NCBI GenBank assembly: GCA_965222765.1
Contig: CBDCVG010000080.1
Location: forward strand, 62,001-126,000
DNA from: Caldora sp965222765
Lineage (GTDB): Bacteria; Cyanobacteriota; Cyanobacteriia; Cyanobacteriales; Coleofasciculaceae
DNA: 64,000 nt
Reading direction: 5' to 3'
Below are positions 1 to 9,305 of this stretch, piece by piece (the stretch's first letter is position 1; each line of letters begins with the position of its first letter). The notes below the pieces were generated by a model. That model did no database searches. It saw only the letters and a list, made by a program, of their open reading frames with translations, and was not told the origin of the DNA. Position numbers and translations under genes: made by a program.

Positions 1-1
1 T

Positions 2-2902
2 TTTGTTAATTATGCCAACGATGGTCTAGAGCACGCTAATCAAGCAACTAATGGCTCAGAAACCGCCGATCTGATCGAGTCATCAGAAGATTTTGATATT
101 TCATCAGAAGATTTCGATATTAATGAACTAGAACTTGATGAAACTGATGGCGTTAGTCTATCAGAGAGTAGCCCAGCAGTACTCAATTCAGAGGAAGCGA
201 CGAGAAACTCTATTGAATTGGATGAAGCACCTACTTCTGAAATCTTGCAAGAATTGGACACTGATGATGATCTGGGAGATTTTGATCTGGGAAGTTTAGA
301 TTTGGATGACGTTCCTAGTGATGATTGGGCACTTGGAGCGTCTGCTGAATCCTTTGATGCTGAATCCTCTGACGAAAATCCCTTTGGAACTTCACAGACT
401 GATTATAGTTTAACAGAACCAACTCCTGACGCTGCTAATGAGGATCCTTTTGCGTTTGCTGTTGGTGAAGAGGAAGGTGAAGATTTTGGGGCTTTGGAAG
501 ATGAATCAAATGATCTGGAGTTGGATGGCGATGCTTTCAATTCTGCCGAGCTATACGAGCAGGCAGAAGAATTTTCTCATAATAACAATGACTATCCAGA
601 TGTTACAGCAGCAACGTTTGTTATGCCTCTAGGGGGAGGCTTTGAACGGGCACAGACTTATGAAGGTAGCTCTGAGGAATTTGAGGATAGTTCAGAGGAA
701 TTGTCTGAAGCACAATCCCTATTTGATACTCAATTGTCAGATGAAGAAGGCGAGGAGTCTCTCTACAGTGAGAATCCAATGAGTGAGCAATACAACTCCA
801 CCTACCCAGTTGTGGAAGAACAAACTTTCTTGATGAATTCAGAAGAGCAAGTCAGTGAAAGTAACTTTTCGACCATAAATCAGCCTGAGGTTGCAGATAG
901 AGAGGACTTGGAATACCTCAGTAAAGGTAATGCACAGTTCAATGATTCCTTTGAGCAAAGCGACTATATTCAGGACGAGCAAACTTTTAGTGAGGAAGAT
1001 CGCGCTTTTGACTCTACCTATGACCAGAATGGATTCAACTCCCAAGATAGCTTTGAATTTGAGAGCTTTGATGAAGCTTATGGACAAGCTGCCTTCGATA
1101 TGGACGAAGTTACTGAATCAGAAGGTGGAACCCTTTCAGGAATTGAGACACCTCAAAGTTCAAGAGATGGTTTTCTAGATGAATTTGATGTATTTGATGA
1201 TGATTTAGGTTCAATCCCTGATTTCTCTCTCGGTGATCGAGAAGACATCTCGATAGGAAATACGACTTCTTCTGGTTTTGATTACCACAGTACTGGTGGG
1301 ATGATTTCGGAAATTACCGGTGGTATCGGGTTGAGTGATAAGACTGATAGCACTCGCAGAGCTGAAGAAGAGATGTTTAACTTTGGTACAACTGCAGAAC
1401 AAATTCCCGTATTTAACCAAACGAAAGATAGTGAGCAGGAAGTTATCCCCAGTACAGAACAAGGCTTACTAGCTCCATTTGAGAATGCCTCACTGCAACA
1501 GAAACAGTGGATGACTGCTGGCGCAGCGGGAATTGTCTCAGCAGTAGTAGTAGCATTGGCAAGTTTTGTCTCAGCTAGTATAGCAGGAGATAACAAGCCG
1601 GTAGTGTCTCATCTACGCAATACCGGTTGGGCGATGACAGGAGCAGCAGGACTTGCTAGTTTTGGCACCGCACTAGCTCTTGGCAGAATCACGACAAAAC
1701 AGATTCAATCTGCAACTGCTGATCTACAAACTCAGTTTGACGCCGTCTGTCAGGGTAATCTCAATGCTCACGCTACGGTTTACTCAGAAGATGAATTTGG
1801 TCAGTTGGCAGCTGGATTCAACCAAATGGCAAGAGTGATCCTGACTACTACTAGTGAAGCGCAACGGAAGGCAGAAGAACAAGAACAGGCTAAAGAAGAC
1901 TTGCAACGCCAAGTAATTCGATTGCTGGACGATGTTGAAGGAGCGGCGCGGGGGGATCTGACGGTACAAGCAGAAGTGACAGCTGATGTTTTGGGGGCAG
2001 TTGCTGACTCCTTTAACCTGACAATTCAAAACCTGCGGGAAATTGTACAACAGGTGAAGCGGGCGGCTCAAGATGTTACTAGAGGCTCCACCGATAGTGA
2101 GTCATTTGCCCGCAGTTTGTCTAGTGATGCCTTACGACAAGCTGAAGAATTAGCTGTTACCCTTAACTCAGTTCAAGTGATGACTGACTCCATTCAGCGG
2201 GTAGCTGAGGCAGCAAGAGAAGCAGAGGAAGTAGCTCGCTCAGCATCGGCAACAGCTCTGAAAGGTGGGGAAGCGGTAGAACGTACCGTGGCAGGAATTT
2301 TACAAATCCGCGAAACTGTAGCAGAAAGTACTCGTAAAGTCAAGCGTTTAGCGGAATCGTCCCAGGAAATTTCTAAAATTGTGGCAGTAATTTCTACCAT
2401 TGCCTCCCGCACTAATTTGTTGGCTCTCAATGCTAGTATTGAGGCCGCAAGAGCTGGGGAAGCAGGTCGAGGCTTTGCCATTGTTGCTGATGAAGTACGA
2501 CAGTTAGCAGATCGCTCAGCAAAGGCTCTCAAGGATATTGAAGCTATTGTGTTGCAAATCCAGAGTGAAACTGGCTCAGTTATGACAGCTATGGAAGAAG
2601 GTACTCAGCAGGTTATTGACGGTACTAAACGGGCAGAACAGGCAAAACGAGCACTCGAAGATATTATTCAAGTGTCTAATCGTATCGATGCCTTAGTGCG
2701 TTCGATTACGGCTGATACTGTAGAGCAGACGGAAACTTCCCGTGCAGTAGCCCAGGTAATGCAATCTGTCGAGTTGGCTGCTCAAGAGACATCCCAGGAT
2801 GCCCTGAGAGTGTCTGGCTCGCTACAAAATCTTGTAGGAGTTGCACGAGATCTGCTATCTTCTGTTGAACGTTTTCGTGTCGAATCCAATGAGGGTAAGT
2901 GA
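2..2902 (+). CDS. pilJ: PilJ-type methyl-accepting chemotaxis protein, 5' end outside window
   Basis: The frame is open from base 2, so the gene begins before the window; the TTG at 218 is only an in-frame codon. The visible N-terminal part (to about 1490) is very acidic and rich in D, E and S with no recognisable fold. Two hydrophobic membrane segments follow (about 1507-1590 and 1624-1690). Then come two HAMP-like segments (the second near 1930-2060 with GDLTVQAEV) and a C-terminal MCP signalling domain whose hairpin tip reads NLLALNASIEAARAGE near 2410-2460. Such receptors pair with CheW and a CheA hybrid kinase to control type IV pilus motility and phototaxis. The partner genes probably lie upstream, outside the window. 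PilJ/HmpD assignment is by architecture; the acidic N-terminal extension is longer than usual. Confidence 0.85.
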   Translation, partial: FVNYANDGLEHANQATNGSETADLIESSEDFDISSEDFDINELELDETDGVSLSESSPAVLNSEEATRNSIELDEAPTSEILQELDTDDDLGDFDLGSLDLDDVPSDDWALGASAESFDAESSDENPFGTSQTDYSLTEPTPDAANEDPFAFAVGEEEGEDFGALEDESNDLELDGDAFNSAELYEQAEEFSHNNNDYPDVTAATFVMPLGGGFERAQTYEGSSEEFEDSSEELSEAQSLFDTQLSDEEGEESLYSENPMSEQYNSTYPVVEEQTFLMNSEEQVSESNFSTINQPEVADREDLEYLSKGNAQFNDSFEQSDYIQDEQTFSEEDRAFDSTYDQNGFNSQDSFEFESFDEAYGQAAFDMDEVTESEGGTLSGIETPQSSRDGFLDEFDVFDDDLGSIPDFSLGDREDISIGNTTSSGFDYHSTGGMISEITGGIGLSDKTDSTRRAEEEMFNFGTTAEQIPVFNQTKDSEQEVIPSTEQGLLAPFENASLQQKQWMTAGAAGIVSAVVVALASFVSASIAGDNKPVVSHLRNTGWAMTGAAGLASFGTALALGRITTKQIQSATADLQTQFDAVCQGNLNAHATVYSEDEFGQLAAGFNQMARVILTTTSEAQRKAEEQEQAKEDLQRQVIRLLDDVEGAARGDLTVQAEVTADVLGAVADSFNLTIQNLREIVQQVKRAAQDVTRGSTDSESFARSLSSDALRQAEELAVTLNSVQVMTDSIQRVAEAAREAEEVARSASATALKGGEAVERTVAGILQIRETVAESTRKVKRLAESSQEISKIVAVISTIASRTNLLALNASIEAARAGEAGRGFAIVADEVRQLADRSAKALKDIEAIVLQIQSETGSVMTAMEEGTQQVIDGTKRAEQAKRALEDIIQVSNRIDALVRSITADTVEQTETSRAVAQVMQSVELAAQETSQDALRVSGSLQNLVGVARDLLSSVERFRVESNEGK

Positions 2903-2920
2903 GATTAGGTGTTAGGCAAT

Positions 2921-3022
2921 GGTGACAAGTTAAGAAAAACCCAAAGGGTCAGAAAAATTGATTTTTCCTATTCCCTACTCCCTACTCCCTTGACAACGAC
3001 ATTTTTACCTTAACTTGTCACC
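2921..3022. repeat. Inverted repeat around a heptamer tract
   Basis: GGTGACAAGTTAAG at 2921-2934 is repeated in exact inverted form at 3009-3022. Between the arms lies a period-7 tract (CCCTACT units). It sits 19 bases after the receptor stop codon. It may act as a terminator-like hairpin or be a small mobile repeat; there is no terminal T run. The rest of 2903-3201 holds further TGTTGCC heptamers and no gene. Confidence 0.6.
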
Positions 3023-3201
3023 AATGTGTTAGGTTTTAGATGTTAGGTGTATAGTACTACACAGTTATTCTAGGACACTTGTCTTACTCAAGCTTCCATC
3101 GTTATAGCTTACTGTTGCCTGTTGCCTGTTGCCCAGCGCGTAGCACCATAAGTTATTTATTATTTGTTGGCAAGATAATAAAAAATAATCAATAAAACAA
3201 G

Positions 3202-4482
3202 TTAATTGAGCAAAGACAATTGCTCAGCTTTCTGATTGACAACGTATTTGACAGGCTTCTTAGTCTTGATGATCTTACCCTCCTCTAGAGCTTTCTTTAA
3301 CCAATTCCGCATCTGTCCCACTTGGATATCCAGAGATTCAGCAAGAGTTTGGTCATCCTTTGGCTGCTCTAAATGACTCAGAATAATTGGTAAAACTGTT
3401 TGGTAAATAATGTCTTTTGAACTAGCTGGAACGACTTCTAGATAGCCATTTTCCGCTTTACCTTGTTCATTTAACTCACTATTTACCACTTGAGCCGGTG
3501 TTGAATCTACTTTAGTATTGGTTGATTTAACCTCAGAAGTTGGAATTTTCAAAAGCTTTTGCAAGGAATTATGCCAAGGTTCTTGAGGAAAAATCTTGGC
3601 TCCCTGTTTAAGCAGTTGTCGATTTCCCTCTGGTACAGTTTCCTGTATCCTTACAAAAACAGGAGTACTCCTAATTTGCTCCAGTGCTTCCACTGCACCT
3701 GCCCAAGTTCCACCCTTACCATGAGAGGAACTAACAACAAGGGTATAATCTGCTAAAGCATAGATATACTTGTTTCGCCCCATCGCATTGCCAACAAAGA
3801 AGCCAACATCAGGATCGTAGGGAGAAACCAAAGCAAGTCTCCCTTCTCGGATACTTTGGCGATACTTGCCAGCCACAGCCTCTCTAGTTAAGCAGCCAGC
3901 CAAAACACCGACAGCCATTCCTCCAGCTTCTAATACCCCCAACATTGAGGCTTGATCTACTCCTCGTGCTCCACCAGAAACTACTTGTATTCCTTGCCTA
4001 GCACAAGTCTGCACAACTGTGTGAGTATAATTTAGGGTTTGTTCATCGACATCACGAGAACCGACAACTGCCAACCCACCTTGAGCAAGCAGTTCGATAT
4101 TGCCAACTCCATAGAGAATTGCAGGTGCTGAATGTTTCAGTTTCTGTTTAAGATATTTAGGATATTGTGCGTCAGCTCGTCCTAGCACCCATAATCCCTT
4201 ATTCGTCCACTTCTCCACTGCCAGACTCAGCATCATACCCCTTTCTAGTAAAGCAACCAGCCGCTTGGAGTCAAGCTTACCAATAGTAGTTTGGGGCAAT
4301 CGCTCTTTAAGTATGGGATTGAGCAAATCTTCCGGACTCATTTCCTCAGCAAGCAACCAACTTGCTACGGTATTATACTCACCAAGTGTCAGTGGTTGAG
4401 GTTCTGCTTTGCGGTTTTGACCAAAGCTGGCACACAACAGCAGAATGACCTGAGTATCTGGTGACAGCTTATGGTTTAACAT
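3202..4482 (-). CDS. DprA-like Rossmann-fold protein, probable partner of the RecQ-PRTase
   Basis: A 426-residue protein. The central Rossmann domain (about 135-275) has DprA/Smf hallmarks: AVVGSRDVD (138-146), VSGGARGVD (168-176), RNKYIYALAD (236-245) and GKGGTW (255-260). The N-terminal 100 residues look helical. The last 70 (about 355-415) look like a winged-helix domain, as in DprA. It differs from housekeeping DprA in the region around GRNKYIYALAD, where DprA has an RNRIIAGLS-type motif. The gene starts 6 bases after the RecQ-PRTase stop, so the two are almost certainly co-transcribed and co-translated. In ShosTA defence/toxin-antitoxin loci a DprA-like protein neutralises a phosphoribosyltransferase toxin; a similar antitoxin or sensor role is inferred here. 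A plain DNA-uptake role is possible but less likely given the partner. Confidence 0.8.
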   Translation of the reverse strand: MLNHKLSPDTQVILLLCASFGQNRKAEPQPLTLGEYNTVASWLLAEEMSPEDLLNPILKERLPQTTIGKLDSKRLVALLERGMMLSLAVEKWTNKGLWVLGRADAQYPKYLKQKLKHSAPAILYGVGNIELLAQGGLAVVGSRDVDEQTLNYTHTVVQTCARQGIQVVSGGARGVDQASMLGVLEAGGMAVGVLAGCLTREAVAGKYRQSIREGRLALVSPYDPDVGFFVGNAMGRNKYIYALADYTLVVSSSHGKGGTWAGAVEALEQIRSTPVFVRIQETVPEGNRQLLKQGAKIFPQEPWHNSLQKLLKIPTSEVKSTNTKVDSTPAQVVNSELNEQGKAENGYLEVVPASSKDIIYQTVLPIILSHLEQPKDDQTLAESLDIQVGQMRNWLKKALEEGKIIKTKKPVKYVVNQKAEQLSLLN

Positions 4483-4488
4483 GATTTT

Positions 4489-6588
4489 CTACCTTGTTTG
4501 CTCTAAAGAATTAAGTGCTAGTGCTAGAGGAAAAACCTGACCACTGCCAGAACGACGTAATAGTGCAGCAATTACGGTAAACGTCCAGCGTGAATCCACC
4601 ATATCATCAACTAAGAAAACAGATCCGCCCATTCCTCGCCAAGAGTCAACCTCAAATGCACCATCTAAATTATGAGCTTGCTGGTAACTGTTGCTCATCA
4701 TCTTTTGGAGTTGAGTTGGGCGCACTTTCCGCACCACTGACACGAAGGGTAAACCTAATATCTGCGCGAGGCGTTGAGCAAAATTCGGTACTAATCTTGG
4801 ACGATTGAGGGAAGGTACGCAAGTAACCCAAGTTGGAAAAGGCTGAGGTTGCCAGCGTTGAATCATCTCAAAGGCTCCCCTTACTAAAGCCTCATCAAAA
4901 CGATTATCCTGATATTTACCTTGTCTCACTAATTCTCCCCATCCTGCATCACCCCATAGTGATAACGCCCTTCCTGCTTCTGCCCGTAAATTAGCTCGAA
5001 TTTTTCCAGAAAAATCATAACTTTGCAAGGCTTGGGATGGCCATTGTTTGCGAGGTTCAAGGATTTGGTCACTACGACGTAGATACTGAATCGCTTGATT
5101 CACTCGTTCGACTGAGTAGGTTTCTGGCAATAATGGATGTCCTACACATACAGCACATTTTCCACAAGGAATTGGATTAGGGTCATCTAAAGCTTGAGCA
5201 AGAAAACTCATCAAACATTGTTGACTTGTCATGTATGCTTGCATTTGAGCTTGTTCTTGGCGGCGAATTTGGGTTAACTGTTCAATTTTCTGAATGTCAG
5301 GTTGATAATTAATTGGCGTGGCATACCATTTTGACCCTTGCTTAGTTACAGGTGCAGGTGATTCCAGTGAAAGCAGTTTCAAAACCTTATCAATTTGTCC
5401 TCTAGAAAGATTCAACTGCTGTTCTAATTGAGGAATAGAAAAACCATCATCAGCTTGATTTAAAGCGTACAATAGCTGCTGAGTATGAGCTTCTGGAGGA
5501 AATGCAGTTTGGATAAAATAATTAGTAATATCGTCATCTTCATTACCACTTAAAAGAATCCCATACGCTTGTTCAACAGCTCTCCCAGCTCGTCCTACTT
5601 GCTGATAGTAGTGAACAACAGAAGCAGGACGCTGGTAATGAATGACAAATCCTAAATCAGGCTTATCAAAACCCATACCTAAAGCAGTTGTTGCCACCAA
5701 AGCTTTGATTTCATTATCAATCAATTGGTCTTCTAAAACTTCACGCTCGGCATTATCTAATTTGCCATGATAAGCTTTTGCCTCAATTCCTTGAATCTTT
5801 AGCCAAGTGGCAACTCGTTCAGCATCTCTAACAGTCAGAGTATAAATAATGCCGCTCCCAGAGATTTTAGGAATATTTTCAGCCAACCATACCATGCGTG
5901 CTGCCGGACTGGGAAGGTGAATATTTTGCAGTTTTAAACTGTCTCGAATCAGGGAACCTCTAAATACCTGTAGATTTGAACCAAGTTGAGCGATAATATC
6001 ATCAACAACACGGTTATTAGCTGTAGCGGTTGTAGCAAGAGCTGGAATATTTTGGGGTAGGGCTTGCAAAATCCGAACAATTCGCCGATAGTCGGGACGA
6101 AAATCATGTCCCCAATCAGAAATACAGTGGGCTTCATCAACCACAAATAACCCAATGCGTTGAGATATGGGTGACAGAATGGTTTCCCGAAATTCTTGAT
6201 TGGCAAATCGTTCGGGAGAAATCAGTAAAATATCTACCTTTCCAGCTAGCAATTGGCTCTGTACTAGTTCCCACTCATCTTTATTACTAGAGTTAATCGT
6301 AGCGGCTCTAATACCAATTCGCTCTGCTGCCGCAATTTGGTTTCGCATCAGAGCCAATAGTGGTGAAATGAGTAGGGTAGAACCAGCACCTTGATTTCTT
6401 AGTAGACGAGTGGCGAGGAAATAAACTAAGCTTTTGCCCCAACCAGTACGTTGTACGACGAGTAGACGGGATTGATTATCGATTAAAGCAGCGATCGCTT
6501 CCCATTGTCCATCCCGAAAGTCAGCAGTTGGTTTATTTAGGGCTTGGCGGAGAAGTAATAAAGCCTGATGCTTAAGTTCTGTTGACAT
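4489..6588 (-). CDS. recQ: RecQ-family helicase fused to a C-terminal phosphoribosyltransferase
   Basis: A 699-residue fusion. The RecQ core shows motif 0 FRDGQ (24-28), Walker A TGWGKS (48-53), DEAH (151-154), ATTATA (185-190) and motif VI QQVGRAGR (329-336). Zinc-binding cysteines are at 458, 475, 478 and 481 (CGKCAVC). After a linker (about 490-590) the last 110 residues form a type I phosphoribosyltransferase with a PRPP loop at VFLVDDMVDSRWT (657-669). The usual TGxT of that loop is altered to SRWT. There is no HRDC domain. The gene is transcribed divergently from mlaE and directly upstream of the DprA-like gene. By analogy to ShosT the PRTase could be a toxic effector and the helicase a DNA-end sensor; this is inference. 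The fusion itself is clear. Confidence 0.9.
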   Translation of the reverse strand: MSTELKHQALLLLRQALNKPTADFRDGQWEAIAALIDNQSRLLVVQRTGWGKSLVYFLATRLLRNQGAGSTLLISPLLALMRNQIAAAERIGIRAATINSSNKDEWELVQSQLLAGKVDILLISPERFANQEFRETILSPISQRIGLFVVDEAHCISDWGHDFRPDYRRIVRILQALPQNIPALATTATANNRVVDDIIAQLGSNLQVFRGSLIRDSLKLQNIHLPSPAARMVWLAENIPKISGSGIIYTLTVRDAERVATWLKIQGIEAKAYHGKLDNAEREVLEDQLIDNEIKALVATTALGMGFDKPDLGFVIHYQRPASVVHYYQQVGRAGRAVEQAYGILLSGNEDDDITNYFIQTAFPPEAHTQQLLYALNQADDGFSIPQLEQQLNLSRGQIDKVLKLLSLESPAPVTKQGSKWYATPINYQPDIQKIEQLTQIRRQEQAQMQAYMTSQQCLMSFLAQALDDPNPIPCGKCAVCVGHPLLPETYSVERVNQAIQYLRRSDQILEPRKQWPSQALQSYDFSGKIRANLRAEAGRALSLWGDAGWGELVRQGKYQDNRFDEALVRGAFEMIQRWQPQPFPTWVTCVPSLNRPRLVPNFAQRLAQILGLPFVSVVRKVRPTQLQKMMSNSYQQAHNLDGAFEVDSWRGMGGSVFLVDDMVDSRWTFTVIAALLRRSGSGQVFPLALALNSLEQTR

Positions 6589-6598
6589 TTTTAATTTA

Positions 6599-6697
6599 CT
6601 ACTATTATTTATGATACGTAAGCTGTGGGCTAATATATAAGGTAATTCTAGCGATCACGATCGCCAACAAAGAGATTAAGGGTTGTAGTTTGCCACA
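6599..6697. repeat. mlaE leader block, duplicated at 7613-7710
   Basis: The 99 bases before mlaE match, with scattered changes, the bases at 7613-7710 downstream of the gene. Both contain a CTACTATTATTTAT start, an ATATATAA segment, a HIP1-like TAGCGATC stretch and a TTTGCCACA end. A shorter third copy occurs at 38300-38343. The block may hold the divergent promoters for recQ and mlaE, with ATATATAAG as a possible AT-rich element. Confidence 0.6.
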
Positions 6698-6703
6698 TTA
6701 AAA

Positions 6704-7492
6704 ATGAGTAAAACTGCTACTAGTTCTGGCTTTGGTTTGTGGGCTGAGCGCCTGCTAGCAGCGATTTTCTTGGCTGGCCAAGTGATTCTCCATCTCCTGA
6801 AGGGAAAAATCCATAAGGGCAATACCCTTAACCAAATGGCAATGGCTGGTCCAGAATCACTGATGATTGCCATGCTTACTGCTGCTGTGATCGGTATGGT
6901 ATTTACTATTCAGGTAGCACGAGAGTTTATCAACTTTGGTGCCGCTAATCTGGTAGGAGGGGTTTTGTCTTTGGCCTTGACTCGTGAACTCTCACCAGTT
7001 CTGACTGCGGTTGTTTTGGCCGGACGAGTAGGCTCGGCGTTTGCTGCCGAAATTGGTACCATGCGGGTAACAGAGCAAATTGATGCTCTTTATATGCTCA
7101 AAACTGATCCCATTGATTACCTTGTAATTCCTCGCGTCATTGCTTGCTGTCTGATGCTGCCGGTGTTGACGATTCTTTCGATTATTTTTGGCATGGCTGG
7201 AGGGATGTTCATTGCCACTGGTACCTACGGTATTTCCCAATCTGAGTTTTTTGATTCGGCTCGTCAACTTCTCGGTATCTGGGACTTATGCTCCGCTGCG
7301 ATTAAAGCTCTTTGTTTTGGGGGGTTGATTGCGGTAATTGGTTGTAGTTGGGGTTTAACCACCACTGGTGGAGCCAAAGGCGTTGGGCAATCTACCACTA
7401 CTGCTGTCGTCACCGCTTTGCTAGCAATATTTATTTCTAACTTTTTCCTATCCTGGGCAATGTTTCAAGGAACTGGTACTTCATTGTTGTGA
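6704..7492 (+). CDS. mlaE: MlaE/YrbE-family ABC transporter permease
   Basis: A 262-residue integral membrane protein of the MlaE (YrbE) family, the usual length. It has an N-terminal amphipathic segment and about five hydrophobic helices. Family motifs seen include the ELSPVLTAVVLAGRVGSA block near residues 93-111 and a C-terminal GLTTTGGAKGVG segment. In cyanobacteria and plastids these permeases pair with an MlaF-type ATPase and an MCE (MlaD) substrate-binding protein to move lipids between membranes. Neither partner is next to the gene, which is common in cyanobacteria. The ATG at 6704 has only a weak ribosome-binding site (TTAAAA). Confidence 0.9.
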   Translation: MSKTATSSGFGLWAERLLAAIFLAGQVILHLLKGKIHKGNTLNQMAMAGPESLMIAMLTAAVIGMVFTIQVAREFINFGAANLVGGVLSLALTRELSPVLTAVVLAGRVGSAFAAEIGTMRVTEQIDALYMLKTDPIDYLVIPRVIACCLMLPVLTILSIIFGMAGGMFIATGTYGISQSEFFDSARQLLGIWDLCSAAIKALCFGGLIAVIGCSWGLTTTGGAKGVGQSTTTAVVTALLAIFISNFFLSWAMFQGTGTSLL

Positions 7493-7510
7493 CCTTCAGT
7501 ATAAGTAGTA

Positions 7511-7560
7511 ACGCTGCGCGGAATTAAGAATTAAGAATGCTTATAGAGTAAGGATTCTAT
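7511..7560 (+). repeat. Repeat family B (CGCTGCGCGGAATTAAGAAT type)
   Basis: An element beginning ACGCTGCGCGGAATTAAG, running through TTAAGAA heptamers and ending GCTTATAGAGTAAGGATTC. Related copies lie at 12441-12512 (inverted), 31249-31319 and 62023-62088. The number of TTAAGAA units differs between copies, while the flanking blocks are conserved. Confidence 0.7.
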
Positions 7561-7568
7561 CGATACTT

Positions 7569-7587
7569 ATGCAGCAAGCCCTAATTA
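7569..7587. repeat. Isolated end of the GCAGCAAGCCCTAATTA repeat
   Basis: ATGCAGCAAGCCCTAATTA matches the right arm of the complete inverted-repeat element at 53398-53623. Only one end is seen here, so it is a remnant or solo end. Confidence 0.5.
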
Positions 7588-7612
7588 GTGTTGCGATCGC
7601 AATCATTTTTTG

Positions 7613-7710
7613 CTACTATTATTTATAGTGGTAAATTGTGCGCACATATATAAAGTAACTTTAGCGATCGCGTCGCCAAAAAAAGACATTAAGGACTGTT
7701 GTTTGCCACA
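7613..7710. repeat. Downstream copy of the mlaE leader
   Basis: A second copy of the 6599-6697 block without a gene behind it: about 450 bases of repeat-filled spacer follow. It holds a GTGCGCACATATATAAAGTA stretch that is also found at 38325-38343. It could be a promoter left by a tandem duplication, or a mobile sequence. Confidence 0.55.
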
Positions 7711-7748
7711 CTTACAGATGTTGAGTAATCTCCTCAGCTCAACCTATT

Positions 7749-7887
7749 GGCGCGACACGACTAAAACTGTAGGTTGGGTGTAACGAAGTGAAACCCAACG
7801 CAGTATATTCCGGTGTTGGGTTACGCTATCGCTCCACCCAACCTACTTATTCGACTACTTATTCCACTATTTTAGGTGTGTCGCGCC
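7749..7887. repeat. MITE-like inverted repeat, family A
   Basis: A 139-base element with GGCGCGACAC at the left end and its exact complement GTGTCGCGCC at the right. Inside, GTAGGTTGGGTGTAACG on the left mirrors a CACCCAACCTAC stretch on the right, giving a long imperfect stem. A second copy lies at 36400-36528 and a partial hybrid at 63788-63842. It encodes no protein and fits a non-autonomous MITE. Confidence 0.75.
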
Positions 7888-7926
7888 ACTACAATCTTTG
7901 GGTATAATGCGATCGCATCTGGAGCG

Positions 7927-7986
7927 TTTGGAGATCCTTCGCTATCGCTCAGGATGACATAATTCCGTGACAGTGCGTAAGTCCTA
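7927..7986. repeat. Partial copy of hairpin element family C
   Basis: GAGATCCTTCGCTATCGCTC followed by GTGCGTAAGTCCTA, the right half of the roughly 115-base element seen complete at 9764-9879 and 38032-38146. The left half is missing. The spacer 7493-8165 otherwise shows only repeat copies and no gene. Confidence 0.65.
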
Positions 7987-8165
7987 AACACCATGAAATG
8001 CGATCGCATTTGTATTACAGCTAACCTGTGCCAAAATCGGTATATTGACGTACCGTAGGCTCATGGAATGCTAAAACAATATCTTGCTACCCTCAGAATG
8101 ACGAACGAACACTTTGTTTCTTAACCGAATTTAGTATCATTCTAGGGAGCAAGATGCTCCCAGTA

Positions 8166-9261
8166 CTAAAATTCTGTTGTTACCTGTTGTTTTTGATAAC
8201 TCCGATAACACAGCTGCATCAATTTCTGAGGATGGCCCCCACTTGCTGCTATCAGTTGTAAAATGTCTTCCTCTGTAAACTTCACCGGTACAGCCAGAGG
8301 TTGCAACCGGGGAAACCGAAGACGGGAAGCAATAAAAGCACGGATAGTAGCTTCATCCCATGGGCCTAAATCCACTTGATAACAAATTCCAGCTAAGGGA
8401 GAAGTCATCCCTAGGGCATGACTATCTTGAAATAGGGAGTCCAAAGGGTCACGAGCCGCTAAAATCAGACGTAGCGGTGCTTGAGTACCCTCCGCCAAAC
8501 CCCGCAATTGAGCACGAACCTCTTGAGTAAACCCCTCCCAAGTCATTTTTTCCAGTTCATCAATAGCTAAAAGCAGTCGGTGCTGTTTCAATTTCCTTGT
8601 CAGGGAATTAACCTCTGCATTTCGGGATACCCACTGACTCACACAGAGCCGTATAGAACTCATCTTCATTTTTCAATTGTTGCAAATTCAGGTAAATCGG
8701 CTGACGAGAAGAGTGGAGTTGAGTTGGCGCTTCCCGACAAATCGCCTTCAGTAAAGAAGACTTACCAATGGCTCTTTCCCCAATCAGTGCTACACTACTG
8801 CCGCTGTTGAGCAGAGTAAATATTTCCCTGGTTTCCGACTGGCGATCGAAAAATAGTTCTGGGTCATCTACAATACCACTTAGGGGCAGGAAGGGATTAG
8901 TAATGAGCCTATCATAGGAAACGGTAGGGGAATCTTGCGATCGTACCACTTCTTCAACTCTCACATTAGACAGGCAAGATGCCTGTTCCACGGATTGCTG
9001 CTGTTGCCAAAATTGTTCTATTGTTGGCTTAAAGTTTTTTTTGTTGACTGTTCTATCTAAAACATCTTCTATCTTCTTACATAAATTGGAACCGATTTCT
9101 TTTACATATTGGAAAGATCGGTTATTCTCATCGCTAATTTCTTGATAAGTCTTACCTTCCCAAATCCCCAAGATCACATCCTGTTCACATTCATTTAAGC
9201 CTTCTCGTGTTTTTTGCAATAAGAGATTATTGATAAAGCTAAATGCTGCTTTTGAGTCCAT
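8166..9261 (-). pseudogene. Frameshifted HTH-AAA (STAND-like) ATPase
   Basis: Two overlapping reading frames form one protein broken by a frameshift near 8608-8669. The upstream part (9261 to 8608, 217 residues) has an N-terminal LuxR-like helix-turn-helix segment (GKTYQEISDENN) and a P-loop GERAIGKSS. The downstream part (to 8166) supplies Walker B LLLAIDELEK and the rest of the NTPase fold, ending SGGHPQKLMQLCYRSY. Similar N-terminal domains are found in cyanobacterial vWA-MoxR-associated and STAND conflict proteins. No effector domain remains. Either the gene is decaying or the frameshift is an assembly error; the good conservation on both sides suggests a recent event. Confidence 0.75.
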
Positions 9262-9305
9262 ATAGAATTTAGAATTTAGAATTTAGAATTTAGAATTATT
9301 TTTTT

